From assembly GCA_963693305.1 (NCBI GenBank), contig OY855903.1, positions 58,497,350 to 58,561,349 of the forward strand: 64,000 nucleotides of DNA. The letters are read 5' to 3'. The notes under the pieces are model-generated. The model searched no databases. It was given only the letters and a program-made list of their open reading frames with translations, and was not told the DNA's origin. Both the position numbers and the translations under genes were made by a program. Shown piece by piece: positions 24,501 through 33,407 of this stretch; the first letter of the stretch is position 1; each line of letters begins with the position of its first letter. The stretch comes from Meandrina meandrites (taxonomy: Eukaryota; Cnidaria; Anthozoa; Scleractinia; Meandrinidae).

Positions 24501-26983
24501 ATCCAGAATGACCTCTTGCGAAAGGTCCTAAGCATTGCAGCGACAGGGAAGTGTGCCGCGTTGGTCTTTCTAGAGCGAGATGAGGGAAAAGCTGCAATTC
24601 CAATGGTACACTTGCAAGAAGCTCGAGAGAAAGAAATTATTCAGTACGAGTGGTCGGACGACATTTTGAGACATTCCCAGCGCAACATCGAGTATGGCCA
24701 TGGGAAAGAAGTGTTCTTCGATCTCGCCAAGATAGAGAAAGAGATATCAGTCCGCTTCTTAGTGGGAAAAGCGTTCCTCTCAACGTTCGATGGATTGCAC
24801 GAGTTCATCTTCTCCAGAGAGCTCTTCCACACCTGTAGAGGGATTCTGGATGAGTTGCAAGAGCTGATTCCTCAGCAACCACTTACAGATGTGTTCCGAA
24901 GTGGTTTGGTACGTCAAAGCGAACACAGCCTGGAGAGCGTACAAGATTTGTTAGAGCACATGGAAATCGTTCTTTGCCTGTTGAAAAGACATCAAGTGGG
25001 AAAGCCCGAGGAACCCTTGACGGAGTTTACAGACAAGTGGCTCTGTGGGTCAAGACCATTTCCAAAGTCGTCCCTTCCTCAGCCCCACAGTGCAATCCAA
25101 CTTACTCACGTGGTTGCCTTGTACGAGTTTCTTGAAGACATGTTGGCTGAATCGGCTGCCAAACGCGTGCATGACGTCTTTCGTGTTGCTATACCCATAG
25201 AGATTACAGACGAAATGGCCAAAGCAGCTCTTGTGTCTGGTAAGACCGAGTCAGATCGTTCTGCACTAAATGCCATCACAACAGCTCTTCGACGTTTCAT
25301 TTTCCGCTACCTTTCCTCAGAGGAGATGAGACCCGAGCCCGGAGATAGTCTACTCGAACGTATGTTGGAACCTTCGCTTTGGCCAATCGAAACGTTCAAA
25401 TCGTCCAAGTCTCCAAAGCGGCCAGAATCGTCAACACAATTCATCGGCTCCGTGTTTCCTGAGAACCTGACCATTGCGCATACGTTTCAAGTCCTTTGCT
25501 TTTACCAGGACCGCCTTAAAGTAAGTAATTTGATTTTTGATAGCCTGATTTTGTGTTGATCAGAAAGGAAGAAAGACCAGGACATAGAACAAGAAATGTA
25601 ACATCGTTAAACACGGAGCGATCCTATATAACGAGGCTGAACTGTTCAGCCTGCCAATCACAAATTCCAATGAGACGATTTCATTGGTTGGGAAATGCAA
25701 TCAACTGGCTTTTGGTGTGGCGTGATCCAGACTTATCTCGTTTTCTAAACTAAAAAGATTCTCGGGTATAAAATTCTCTGTTTTGTTGTTTGGTTGCAAA
25801 CAATCGAAAGCGAGGTCTAGAAATAGTGAAAGATACCTGTAGCTATTAGTCACTGTTCTGCGAAATAACGGAATTTCCTGCCCGCAAGCGACCTGAGCTT
25901 AGCGCCGATACTGAATACAATTACATTGGATAGATGCGTTGCAAGTAAACAAATAAATATTTATTAATTCATTTTCTGAAATTTTAATCCGCTTATTGCT
26001 GAAAAATAAGGTTTTAGTCAAGGATATGGCACATAAAAGCTAGCCAAAGAGCCAACGAAACTTGTAGTTTTGAATTTTATCGCTTCAAAATTAAATTTGG
26101 TGATTGTTCCCGTTTCACGATAGCATAACAAGAACGTTTGTAAAGAGCGTAGCTCCTAGTTCGCCAAATTTCGAAATGTAGAGATTTTTTCCAAAGCATT
26201 GTTATCTTTGTTGTTTGAATCCTTGACCCATGAAAACAAAATACTGAAACGATTGTCATTCATGTGTTCAGCATTATCTGTTTGAGCTTTCATGTCGTAA
26301 CAGTGTTTGTGCGTGGTGGACATCAATTTTGAATTTTCAGGATTATTGCATAAATTCTGTTTAAATTTTCTTTTAGCTTGTATGGAAAGAATTATTGGTA
26401 GTTTATATTGTATATTAGCTTGCTAATTCCATATAAATAAACTGGGAACGCATTTAAAAAGCGAAATTTGCGGAGCTCTTCTCTTTCACGACCGTTACTC
26501 TGACACGACTTTTTAAAATTGAAGCCAACAAAGTGCTAGACTGGGCCTTTTTATAGGCTCGCTCCGTGTTTAAAGTCTAATGTCCAAATTATCATATTTT
26601 TTTTTTGCTTTGAGAATTTGATATTTGTTACTTGAAAAGTATACACATGCAAAGTGTACCGATTTGGTTCACTGGTAGCCTTGCTCGCAAGCCAAGTGGC
26701 CACGCCCTGTGCTGAACTTCAAAAGGCGACAGAAAGTATTATCAACAATGAGCAGGCTCGCCCCAGGACCTATAGATCTCGAATTCGCTACATGATGCAA
26801 AATGACATCACACCTCCACACAGTGATGACTCTAAAATAACGTATTCCTAAAGTGATCATAACCGTGTTGTATTCCAGGTGCTCGAAGAGGCGAAGCAGG
26901 TCGTTCGAAGCCCAGCTCCCAAAGGTAACAGGCCCAATGTTGCTAGATCCCGAAAAGGTAGAGCACGTTTCGGCTTCTCCTGA
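3791..26983 (+). CDS. RNF213/mysterin-like giant AAA+ protein, RING region replaced
   Basis: Spliced model: 3791-4066, 6692-6772, 10477-12248, 12947-25520, 26879-26983. All junctions are GT-AG, phases agree, and the sum is 14,808 nt (4,935 aa plus stop), close to vertebrate RNF213 (about 5,200 aa). RNF213 is a cytosolic dynein-like AAA+ ATPase fused to an E3 module, linked to lipid droplets and defence against intracellular microbes. Visible here: N-terminal arm (about 120-1500); Walker A motifs at residues 1609-1614 (PGVGKT), 2001-2008 (GETGCGKT) and 2325-2332 (GKPGCSKS); Walker B Asp-Glu pairs at 2058-2059 and 2400-2401; then helical E3-like sequence to the C-terminus. At about 3380-3640, where the RING should lie, there is a Glu/Lys-rich tract with no C3HC4 pattern. 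The RZ-finger region (about 4192-4216) is also atypical. The family call is strong; ligase activity is doubtful. The start is the first ATG of exon 1; an upstream exon cannot be excluded. Confidence 0.9.
4262..4272. repeat. Target-site duplication of the LINE, left copy
   Basis: GGTTGAAACAC is identical to bases 5075-5085, at the other edge of the LINE fragment. Confidence 0.85.
4273..5074 (-). mobile_element. 5'-truncated non-LTR retrotransposon (LINE), RT C-terminus
   Basis: Read on the minus strand, the segment encodes the end of a LINE reverse transcriptase: LALLSHT just after the catalytic ADD position, then GLNINSKKTEIM, FTYLGSIISKDGG, LLYGSECW, RWRWIGHVTRQ and KRKRGRPKITWRRTIE. A frameshift near 4760 separates the first part from the rest. 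The element ends in a GAGT-type tandem repeat (4273-4295 read in reverse), a usual kind of LINE tail. An 11-bp direct repeat, GGTTGAAACAC, flanks it exactly at 4262-4272 and 5075-5085, so the insertion is well delimited at about 802 bp. It lies antisense in intron 1 of the RNF213-like gene. The catalytic core is absent, so the copy is dead. Confidence 0.9.
5075..5085. repeat. Target-site duplication of the LINE, right copy
   Basis: GGTTGAAACAC is identical to bases 4262-4272. It marks the 5' truncation point of the minus-strand element. Confidence 0.85.
6692..6772 (+). CDS. RNF213-like gene, exon 2
   Basis: This 81-nt exon lies between a TTTGTGCAG acceptor and a GTATTT donor and is phase 0 at both ends. 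It encodes 27 acidic residues, including SDTEEEEESCYP. Exon length and phase fit the flanking exons exactly. Without transcript data a small exon of this kind remains a prediction. Confidence 0.6.
6858..7441. repeat. Element with GC-rich inverted end modules
   Basis: GTGCTGTAGCAAG at 6858-6870 is the exact reverse complement of 7429-7441. Inside each end is a diverged G/C-rich block ending in a GGGGCAT/TGTGCCCC-type palindrome. The left block contains a long G run. A related GGGGGCATGCTCCCCC palindrome stands at the extreme right of the window, near 63981. Confidence 0.55.
8627..8672. repeat. Short perfect palindrome
   Basis: ATCACACATGTGTGGA is followed, after a short A-rich loop, by its reverse complement TCCACACATGTGTGAT. 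Each arm also contains the palindrome ACACATGTGT. Confidence 0.7.
8926..9062. repeat. 137-bp hairpin (MITE-like palindrome)
   Basis: The arms begin AATACATGGTTGC and end GCAACCATGTATT. They pair across nearly the whole element around a loop of about 14 bases near 8990. No coding content is present. Confidence 0.75.
9124..9554 (+). mobile_element. Penelope-like element remnant with inverted terminal arms
   Basis: Arms of about 95 bp at 9124-9218 and 9461-9554 are reverse complements (for example GATGTCTTCATGACATC near 9168 and GATGTCATGAAGACATC near 9493). They enclose a 58-codon open frame at 9238-9414. Penelope-like elements are known to carry long terminal repeats in either orientation, which fits this layout. 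The reverse transcriptase body is missing. Confidence 0.55.
9238..9414 (+). pseudogene. C-terminal fragment of a Penelope-like GIY-YIG endonuclease frame
   Basis: The open frame contains CNGKLDCLIYEMLFI followed by KPSLNTQSDSIRAKLF and a stop. It resembles the conserved C-terminal end of endonuclease domains in Penelope-like retroelements, a family resemblance I recognise but could not search. Only the tail of the protein is left, there is no start codon, and the frame is flanked by inverted arms. It is a relic inside intron 2 of the RNF213-like gene. Confidence 0.5.
9555..9594. repeat. TAA microsatellite
   Basis: About thirteen AAT/TAA triplets follow the right arm of the Penelope-like remnant. 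A shorter TAA run stands near 9090, before the left arm. Confidence 0.9.
10040..10372 (+). mobile_element. MITE-like copy A of a family also present at 61621-61937
   Basis: It begins GAGGTGGCTC and ends in a worn relative of GAGCCACCTT. The body (GACACCGAGTTGG, TTTTGAGTTATCAGCAC, GGTTTTAACAGG, TTGCTATGGTAACG, CAGCAACTGATAAA, GGAAACCATTACCAGCC) matches the reverse complement of 61621-61937 almost step by step. It has no coding capacity. Confidence 0.7.
10477..12248 (+). CDS. RNF213-like gene, exon 3 (N-terminal arm)
   Basis: The exon follows the acceptor TTCTTTTTAG in phase 0 and opens with FLRHVFHLYLDG. It ends two bases into an Arg codon before GTGTGT, and the joined codon AGG leads straight into AKEELLL of exon 4. 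It encodes about 590 residues of the N-terminal arm. Near the start the order of hydrophobic strands (FRYRYVVKYKEG, then GIHQYDIFHNP) recalls the CBM20-like domain that RNF213 carries there, though it is strongly diverged. The remainder is helical, with LYLVN-type solenoid sequence such as SYQSVYLCSLLGQFVQ. This is the first exon whose family membership can be read from sequence. Confidence 0.85.
12249..12946 (+). other. Intron 3 of the RNF213-like gene
   Basis: This 698-nt phase 2 intron runs from GTGTGT to TTTTCAATTAG. It contains a palindromic repeat (12290-12403) only about 40 bp after the donor. A second stretch at about 12670-12780, with repeated GTCCG and GTGGTCG motifs, looks like part of another dispersed repeat. 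Confidence 0.7.
12290..12403. repeat. Palindromic repeat in intron 3
   Basis: CAATTATTCCAC at the left edge is the complement of GTGGAATAATTG at the right edge. Further inside, TGTTGGACATGATATGG pairs partly with CCTCATATCCCAACA. Confidence 0.7.
12947..25520 (+). CDS. RNF213-like gene, giant exon 4 (AAA+ core and E3-like module)
   Basis: One open stretch of 12,574 nt encodes residues 710-4901 without an intron. It carries the rest of the N-terminal arm, the AAA+ core and the E3-like shell. The core has Walker A at 15642, 16818 and 17790 and Walker B at 16989 and 18015. Family-typical sequence includes CFIAACNPYRLRPPG after the third AAA unit and VGISNWALDAAKMNRAIHLS after the fourth. LVDTLCFALF at about 21745 matches the segment that directly follows the RING in RNF213, so the RING position can be located: 20950-21735 is acidic low complexity instead. 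The exon ends in phase 0 before GTAAGT. Vertebrate RNF213 is split into dozens of exons, so this organisation is strikingly compact. Confidence 0.92.
20950..21735 (+). other. Glu/Lys-rich low-complexity insert where RING is expected
   Basis: About 260 codons rich in Glu, Lys, Asp, Gln and Ser, for example EAEKEKEVNEEKVNEEKG and EGEDLEETEVQEEEL, with only a few scattered cysteines and none in CxxC spacing. It lies between helical sequence ending PVFEEMLYQD and the conserved NFDEVLVDTLCFALF. In RNF213 these borders enclose further helices plus the RING finger. The reading frame is intact through the tract, so this is coding sequence, not a break. Confidence 0.8.
23391..23467 (+). other. Atypical RZ-finger region
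   Basis: Residues 4192-4216 read FCSCGTFFVMTG and, seventeen residues on from the first Cys, ACPNRRSEC. They occupy the position of the RNF213 RZ zinc finger, where the usual order is C-x4-H, then C, then C-x2-C. Four cysteines remain, but the Cys-x4-His spacing and the closing C-x2-C are not seen. The stretch may bind zinc differently or not at all. Confidence 0.55.
25521..26878 (+). other. Intron 4 of the RNF213-like gene
   Basis: The intron is phase 0, from GTAAGT to TGTATTCCAG. Most of it is a single 967-bp element with inverted ends and TTAA borders (25607-26573). The rest shows no recognisable feature. Confidence 0.7.
25607..26573. mobile_element. Non-autonomous DNA transposon with TTAA target duplication
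   Basis: The left edge reads TTAAACACGGAGCG and the right edge is its exact reverse complement, CGCTCCGTGTTTAA. With TTAA as the duplicated target, the inverted repeat is ACACGGAGCG, extended with mismatches by another 10 bp or so. TTAA duplications are made by piggyBac and Kolobok transposases; the interior has no transposase frame, so the superfamily is left open. Confidence 0.75.
26879..26983 (+). CDS. RNF213-like gene, terminal exon 5
   Basis: The exon follows TTGTATTCCAG in phase 0 and encodes 34 residues and a TGA stop. It opens VLEEAKQVVRS, continuing the helix that ends exon 4 (FYQDRLK), and closes with a basic tail containing SRKGRARFGFS. RNF213 proteins also end shortly after this helix, so the stop is at the expected place. 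Confidence 0.75.
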   Translation: MLEEAKQVVRSPAPKGNRPNVARSRKGRARFGFS

Positions 26984-27289
26984 ATCAGATGAAACACGAT
27001 GAAGTCAGTAACAAGCCACCAGATAAACTGGCAACTTGAATGATTCAGCTACCCTGAGGTGAAACTCAATCTAACAAACAATTGCAGAAAAAGTCTCGGT
27101 TTTCGTATGTCTTGCATTAGGATGAATAGTGGTACTAGATGTTCATTTGACCGTAGATGGATAATATTCACTAGTATAGCATGTGATATTTCATTGCATT
27201 CGGTTGGATGCTGTGGTTTGTGAAACACTATGTGAAGTTTGATACTGCAGACCTTCTCGGTCATTTTCTTTTGTTTATATTTTAGTACC

Positions 27290-28540
27290 AATAGAATGAA
27301 TACGGAATGCTTGGTAGCTAGCTTATTAACTGGAGTAGATATTCAGTTGTTAACTGGTGTTGCGAGACGAGATGTTTTCAACAACAGAACAATAGCTACT
27401 AAAGCTTTAGATTATGAAGTGTGGTAACCAAGTTCAAATTAGTCGAGTGCAATTTCAGAATAGCGGGTATTGTTAACCACTGTTGTACTTTAGATTATGT
27501 GTATAATTTGTAAATCCGGATTGAACTTAATAGTCAAATGAATATGCGGGATGAGATGTCTCCAACAAAGAATGATAGTTATCCAGTTTAATAAATGCTC
27601 TGCTTTTTAGTCAAAAGCTAGCGGTATCAAATTGAAATTTAGAGTGAAAAATAGTTTTTGAAAGAGCAGTTATTGCTAACTGATGTTACGAGGTGCTTTC
27701 ATAGACAGAATGATAACAGTTTGTTAACTCAGTATAAAATAATCATAATATTGTAATCAAAAGGAAGTTTACAGTCTACCGTAGTTTTATAAATTGTTTT
27801 TGTTGCCTGATGTTGGGAAACGAGATGTTTTCAACAACAGAATAACAGCATTTTGTCAAAGTTTGTTTTTAAAGCTGTCGTTTTAGTTTATTTTAGTCAG
27901 TAGTCAAATTGAAATTTTCCACGGTTAATCCTATGCCGGCAATTTAGGAATAGCAGTTATTGTTATCTAATGTCGCGAAACGAGAAGTTTTCAACAACAA
28001 AATGATAGCGATTTATTAAAGTTGCATTTATAAACGGTGTAGGTTATGTTAGTTGGTAGTCGAATTAGAAGTCAAACGTTATTTAAAACTAACATGTTAT
28101 AGATATTATATAAAGATGTTAACTATGGATAAAATAGATGGTCTACTAGAGATTTGGTTTTGATTATGTTAGTTGGTAGTCAAACGGCATGATTTAAAGT
28201 AGATGTTATTGTTAACTGGAGTTGCGAAACGAGATGTTTTCAACAACAAAATGATAGCGATTTATCAAGCTGTGTTTATCAAAACCCGTAAGATTATGTT
28301 GGCTGGTAGATAATTATGAAAAAGGTCAGCGTAATTTTAGAAATAGCGTTTACTGTTGTTGCGAGATAAGATGTTTTCAACAACACGACAATAGCGAACG
28401 ATTAATTTGTGTTTACGATTTCATTGAGCGGTAGAGAGAGAAACAGTTCAGCGTAATTTTTAAAATAGCGGTTATTGTGAACTGATGTTGCGAGACGAGA
28501 TGTTTTCAACTACAGCCGTGATAACGATTTAGTAAATATA
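27290..28540 (+). repeat. Diverged tandem array of eight units around ACGAGATGTTTTCAACAAC
   Basis: Copies of a unit with the core GTTGCGAGACGAGATGTTTT then CAACAACA lie at about 27353, 27545, 27676, 27809, 27968, 28217, 28358 and 28481. They are separated by 120-250 bp. Preceding text like GCGGTTATTGTTAACTGATG and following text like ATGATAGCGATTTATTAAA and TATGTTAGTTGGTAGTC also recur, so the whole period is repeated with deletions. In the core, TGTTG and CAACA can pair as a small hairpin. The array begins about 300 bp after the stop of the RNF213-like gene and could be in its 3' untranslated region. It has no open frame. Confidence 0.8.
27590..27595 (+). promoter_or_regulatory. Possible poly(A) signal for the RNF213-like gene
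   Basis: This AATAAA lies about 600 bp downstream of the stop codon, inside the repeat array. It is a six-base match only. Confidence 0.25.
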
Positions 28541-28652
28541 ATCAACAAACTTAAACACTTTACCATTGTGTAATTTATTGTGCTTTCCCTTATTTAATGT
28601 TAGCCAAAACTTTGCTTTGTTATTGGTTTGTTCAACGGTTTTACTATATATA

Positions 28653-28784
28653 TCTTATTAGACATTTTAGTGTGTAGTATCGCTGTATATTTTTACGAGT
28701 CATGCAGTATTTTGGCGAGCCCGAAGGGCGAGTCAAAATGCAAATGATCTACAGCGATACTACACACTAAAATGTCTAATAAGA
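28653..28784. repeat. Palindrome with 35-bp perfect arms
   Basis: The arm 28653-28687 (TCTTATTAGACATTTTAGTG onward) is exactly complementary to 28750-28784. The loop contains a second small hairpin, CGAGCCCGAAGGGCGAG-like, near 28718-28735. Confidence 0.85.
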
Positions 28785-28854
28785 GATTTAATATCCAACG
28801 TTTTCGTTTCCCCAAAATTCTGACTTGCCAAGGATTTTCATCTTTCGCGCGGTC

Positions 28855-28902
28855 GGGGGAATGAGACGAGTACAATATCACTTGTACTCGTCTCATTCCC
28901 CC
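28855..28902. repeat. Second palindrome with 21-bp perfect arms
   Basis: GGGGGAATGAGACGAGTAC (plus AA) at 28855-28875 is complementary to 28882-28902, leaving a six-base loop. It stands 70 bp after the preceding palindrome and may be part of the same element. Confidence 0.85.
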
Positions 28903-31900
28903 GCGTTATTTGTACTCTACGAAGCAGTGTTGGATAATAAAATACTACTAGTAGTAATCAGAGATTAGGGGAGTGCGTTCGATCTAGGATGGATAGTCAG
29001 TCAGTGGCAAACGAGCACGATCGCACTATGCTTTTCAATATGCCTCAGATGGAGCGAAGAGAGCAATCTCATCACGCAACGTTTTGGAGGAGAGATTGCG
29101 TGACTAGCCAAAAGAACATCAGTTTGCAAAATAAATTTGAATTTGTTCTTTGTTTTTCGAAGGGGTTTAACTGCGAAAGAAATTGTGATACTGTAGAAGT
29201 TCTGGGGATGTTAAAGCAGAATTTTTCTTTTCTTTCTTATCGTAATTTGGATGTTACAGAAAAAGCCATTCAAATGATGTATTTAAAAGATCGGTAAATG
29301 GTTAAGTTAAGTCGCTCCTGACAATTCATGGGACATTCACAAAGCAGAAACGAACAATGTCATAAATGCATGGGCGATTAGCGTTCATTTCTCTTACACT
29401 GTAATTCGTATCGAACAGAATTATCATGTACACGACAAATAATTATTTATTTCACTTGAAAAGTTATCTTTTGACACTAAACAACTTCTAAAACTCCACG
29501 GACTATTACAAGTACTTTCACTACCATTTGAAAATACAGGCATATTAAACACGTCAACTTTTCGTTCATAGTCGATACATTCATAATATTCAATATAATG
29601 ATTTCCTCGTCGAAATGCCTGAAATTTCTGCGCATAAGAATATATCCGCACAAATTCAAAGAGGCGATAAAACGATTTTGATCTTTATTTTACCCACTCT
29701 CTTCACGTGAAATGCTCATATACCACTTGTAATTGTAGCTAATTTTGTGAAAGGTATTGCATGTAAACACGCTGGTTTACCTTGCCTATAAAACTAATTT
29801 TGTGAAACGTATTGCACGTAAACACGCTGGTTTACCTTGCCTATAAAACTATGAATCGACTTACTCGATTTGCATTCCTTTTACGATGTTCGGCGGCTGA
29901 CTAAAACTCTTCTTTCCTGCATTATAACACTGTAATGCTTTAACTTCGCGCACACGCTTCAAGCCAAAAAATGTTTCCTGCGATCGCATCGTACCAGCTT
30001 CCCGGCCGACACATCCATCTCCGTATCCATGGAAACGAACAGTGACGTAAATCAAGAACGAACGACGACGAACGAAAGGAATGCAGAAGGCTTTTGGCTA
30101 GCATGCACAGGACACCCAGCAGATCATGCGAGATTAGTAAGCGTTCTCCTTTGTCGAACGCAATAATGGTCTTAAACAACCAAAGTAATAGACTTGCCTT
30201 CAAGTTAAGCTCACATGAGAAAGTCAACCAAAGAAAGAAAGCATAAGCAGGCGTCCCCTTTTGATCAGCAACAAGAACCCCAACTCCAGCCGGTTCCCTG
30301 AAAGTCCGCGATTCATGGACTTCTGCTTAAATCTGATTGGTTCAAAGTCTAAAATGAGCACTCTGCGAATGCTCAAAAATCGAAACTGGCCAGAGTCGCC
30401 AGCTGAGCCCGCGCTGATGCTGACCAAAAAGAAAACTGGACTCGAAAAAGCGTTTTCATCGACGTCACAGCAGCCATATTGGTGTTCCAAAACAAAGAAA
30501 CGGCGGCCATATTTGTGTACCAAGCCATTACTAGGGGAATGAAACTCTATTTTTTGCAAAAATCGTCTTTTGCTTTGGTAAAACAATATGGCTGCTGGAC
30601 ACGTGAGTGAAAACACTCTATTGCCCAGTGGAATGAATGTGGACGCACCACGTCATGTCGCTCTCTGGACTTAATTTTCATTCATCAATAGACCGTATTC
30701 CAGTTTACCTACTGGCTTAAAGATTAGCTTTTCCATGCTGTGATTAATGGATGAGTTTTAATCTTCCTAAAGCACTTCCTCTTCCTCCCGCAAAAAGACA
30801 AAAACGTCTGCTGGGGACGTGGTTGGGCGGCCAAATTCACGGCAATTTCTTTGCGCCAATCCTTTCAAGAAATCTTGTCTTTCAACACGAATATTGTTAA
30901 GCAGTGCAAATGTTTTCTTTTTTATACCAGCAACTCTGCTGCGAAAGCTACATTCTCAAGATGGAAATATATTCTGTTACGGTCATTACATACTATTTTG
31001 TTACAGTTATTACTAGTTTCGACTAGTTGACTTTTTTTTCAATCCTGGTGGCCTGTTTGGCACTTGACAAAATCCAAGATCTTTGGCAAGTCTTTCGAGT
31101 GAGTCTGAAGTGCGTCTCAGCTCTAGGTGTGTGTTGATTGGTGCACAACCAATCTATTATCTGCCTTAGCTTGGCCGACAAAACGGCAGACCGATACGTA
31201 ATTCGTCTGGGTGGAAAAATATACGTCGCAAATACATGTTGCAAGTTTAAAAGGAGTAATGGGTTGATATAATTATTTCATTTATTTTTGGAAATGACCA
31301 GCAGGGCGTCAGATCTTGTGGTACAGTCCCACGAGTAAAGGAATGTTACCTAATCAAGGTTCTTATGTTATCTTTACAACGTTAGTAAATGTCGGCAAAG
31401 TGGACGAATTTCTTGAAATTTGATTGTATCCTAAGCTGGGTGTAGTTTTTGACTAATTTCTGTGGTTTCCCGGGAGACCGGACACGAGAAATGAGCCTCG
31501 ATTCCGACCGCAGAAGTTTGAGTTTTGTGTGGTATTCAAGGCTTTCTGCTTTCCGTTTTCTTCCCAGTTCAATCGTCTTTTTGTCATAAGATTAATTGAT
31601 GAGTTTCGGTGAAATAATCAGCACCAATTACCACACGTGAAAAGCAATACATGTGTATTGGGCTTTTTGTGATAATTGAACTTCATTGACTTTATAATTA
31701 TTCATCTCTGTCGTTATTTTAATATTTCTCCTGCGCTCGATTCTTCCCTTCTCTCTTCACAAAAGCAAGCTTGTGGGGCCGTGTATATATGAAACAAATA
31801 TTAAAAAAACATAACATGATTAAAAATCCCAACTGGCAGGAGGCAGACCAGTTGGCTATTTACAAGCATGACCCTCTCTCACAAAATTGGCAGAATTCAA

Positions 31901-33291
31901 ACTTCCTCTTTAGCTTTAGCTCTCGGGGCCGGAGCAAAGTGGGGGGGGGGGGGGGTCTCTCGAGTTGGAAGTAAGTGACTTGCCCACGAATATTATATAA
32001 TTCGGCCAGTTACTAGTTTTAGGAAAGTAACGAAGAAGATCTTTATCAACGACTATATGCGCCTGAAAAGTGAAAACCTTCCGCTTTTACTCATTTTAAA
32101 CCACCAAACAATCAAACATTTTTCTCAAAGCGGTTATGAGACGTTATTCAAAACTAAACCACAGATGGGCTGAAACTTCTCAAATTAAATAAAATAAAAC
32201 AAAACACATTTAACATCTGTCCTTCATGCATTAAATAATTTTCAATATATTGCTTACTAAAAGCTTGAAGGGATCGAAACGACCAGAAACAACTCTGCGA
32301 TCGATAGCGAACGACCAGTGACATTGAGCAATCTGTATGAACAGCACCTTTGCCTGCCATCATTTGATGTACCTTCTTCCTCAGCGAAAAAACTGTTGTG
32401 TAAATAAACCAGGTCACGAAACTGAGAAAAGTAGGAACCCCCTTACTTTTTCTTAACCACCAGTTTAGTTGAAACATATCTTGGGTTTTTCTTTCATCAT
32501 AAAACTAACCAGCCCTTTGCGATCGACTATTTTGAAGAGTTACGTTAAGCATAAAAGAACGTTGAACAGGTGAAAAACATTTCCTCGGCTGTGGATGTTT
32601 AAAGACGGTAGTACCACTATTTTACAACAAGGAAATAGACGAATACCCGGAGGGATGCGAGAGCTCATACCAAATCTATTATTGTTCAAATTTTATGTTA
32701 TGCATAGTCACGATTTCTGAGGATTGAATATTGAAAAATTGAGGGGGTGGATGACTTCACTGGCTGCATTCCCGAGTGTATGACCCTTAATCTGGGATTT
32801 TGAGTAAGAAATGCGAATATTAGGACAAGAATAAAAAAAAATGCTGAAAATTTCAGAAAAGGGAGATTCAGGTGATGAATATAAAATTTCGTTATATATC
32901 TTTGCGGAGTTTTTTGTTGACAGGAAACGGAAGTACAAATATTCATGAAGAGTGGTTTTTGGCGCCAAACAAAACTGTTAGCTCATGCGATTTCTGACCA
33001 ATCAAATGGCGAGGAAGGGAGACGATAATAAACACTGCCTTCGCCACATCCCCCGTAAAACACAGACAGCATCAGTGTCGACGGGGTGGATTTCACTCGT
33101 GATATTCGGCCGATTAAGCTGTGACCTTTGAGACGAAGAAGGAAAAACATTTCCTCTAAAGTGTGCATCGATAGTATCGTGATAAATACACGTACAATCG
33201 TCTTCGAAGTTGAAATACTTATTTTACACATCATTGTTGTGGCCTGCGGGTTTGCTTGAACTATCTATCTGACACAACCGCCGCACGAAAC
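28903..33291. other. Gene-poor stretch between the RNF213-like gene and ephrin 1
   Basis: An open frame of 102 codons at 28989-29297 (+) and other short frames match nothing I recognise and have no splice or domain support. The stretch also contains a 55-bp tandem duplication (29740-29849) and a G run (about 31940-31953). The last few hundred bases are expected to hold the promoter of the ephrin gene, but no element can be singled out. Confidence 0.4.
29740..29849. repeat. Two tandem 55-bp units
   Basis: The units at 29740-29794 and 29795-29849 differ at only a few positions. Both contain AAACACGCTGGTTTACCTTG. Confidence 0.9.
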
Positions 33292-33407
33292 ATGGGACGT
33301 GAAAATCATCTTGTTCTGGCGCTTGTCTGCGTTTATTTGGAGTTAGGTTTACTTGTAAATGCAGCAGTTTTATATCCATCTGTCCAATGGAGCTTTCAAA
33401 ACCCTGG
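33292..33407 (+). CDS. Ephrin 1, exon 1 (signal peptide and first strand)
   Basis: It encodes MGRENHLVLALVCVYLELG and the start of the ephrin fold, YPSVQWSFQNP. It ends in phase 2 before GTAAGT. The hydrophobic core and small residues near 23-25 make a plausible signal peptide. Confidence 0.88.

Noticed and set aside
27290..28540. Regular repeat/spacer pattern reminiscent of a CRISPR array
   Set aside because: The repeats are diverged, spacing ranges from about 120 to 250 bp, spacers also share sequence, and the surrounding genes are animal genes with introns.
28989..29297. 102-codon plus-strand frame beginning MDSQSVANEHDRTM
   Set aside because: No family resemblance, no neighbouring exon and a stray position between palindromes; chance is the simpler explanation.
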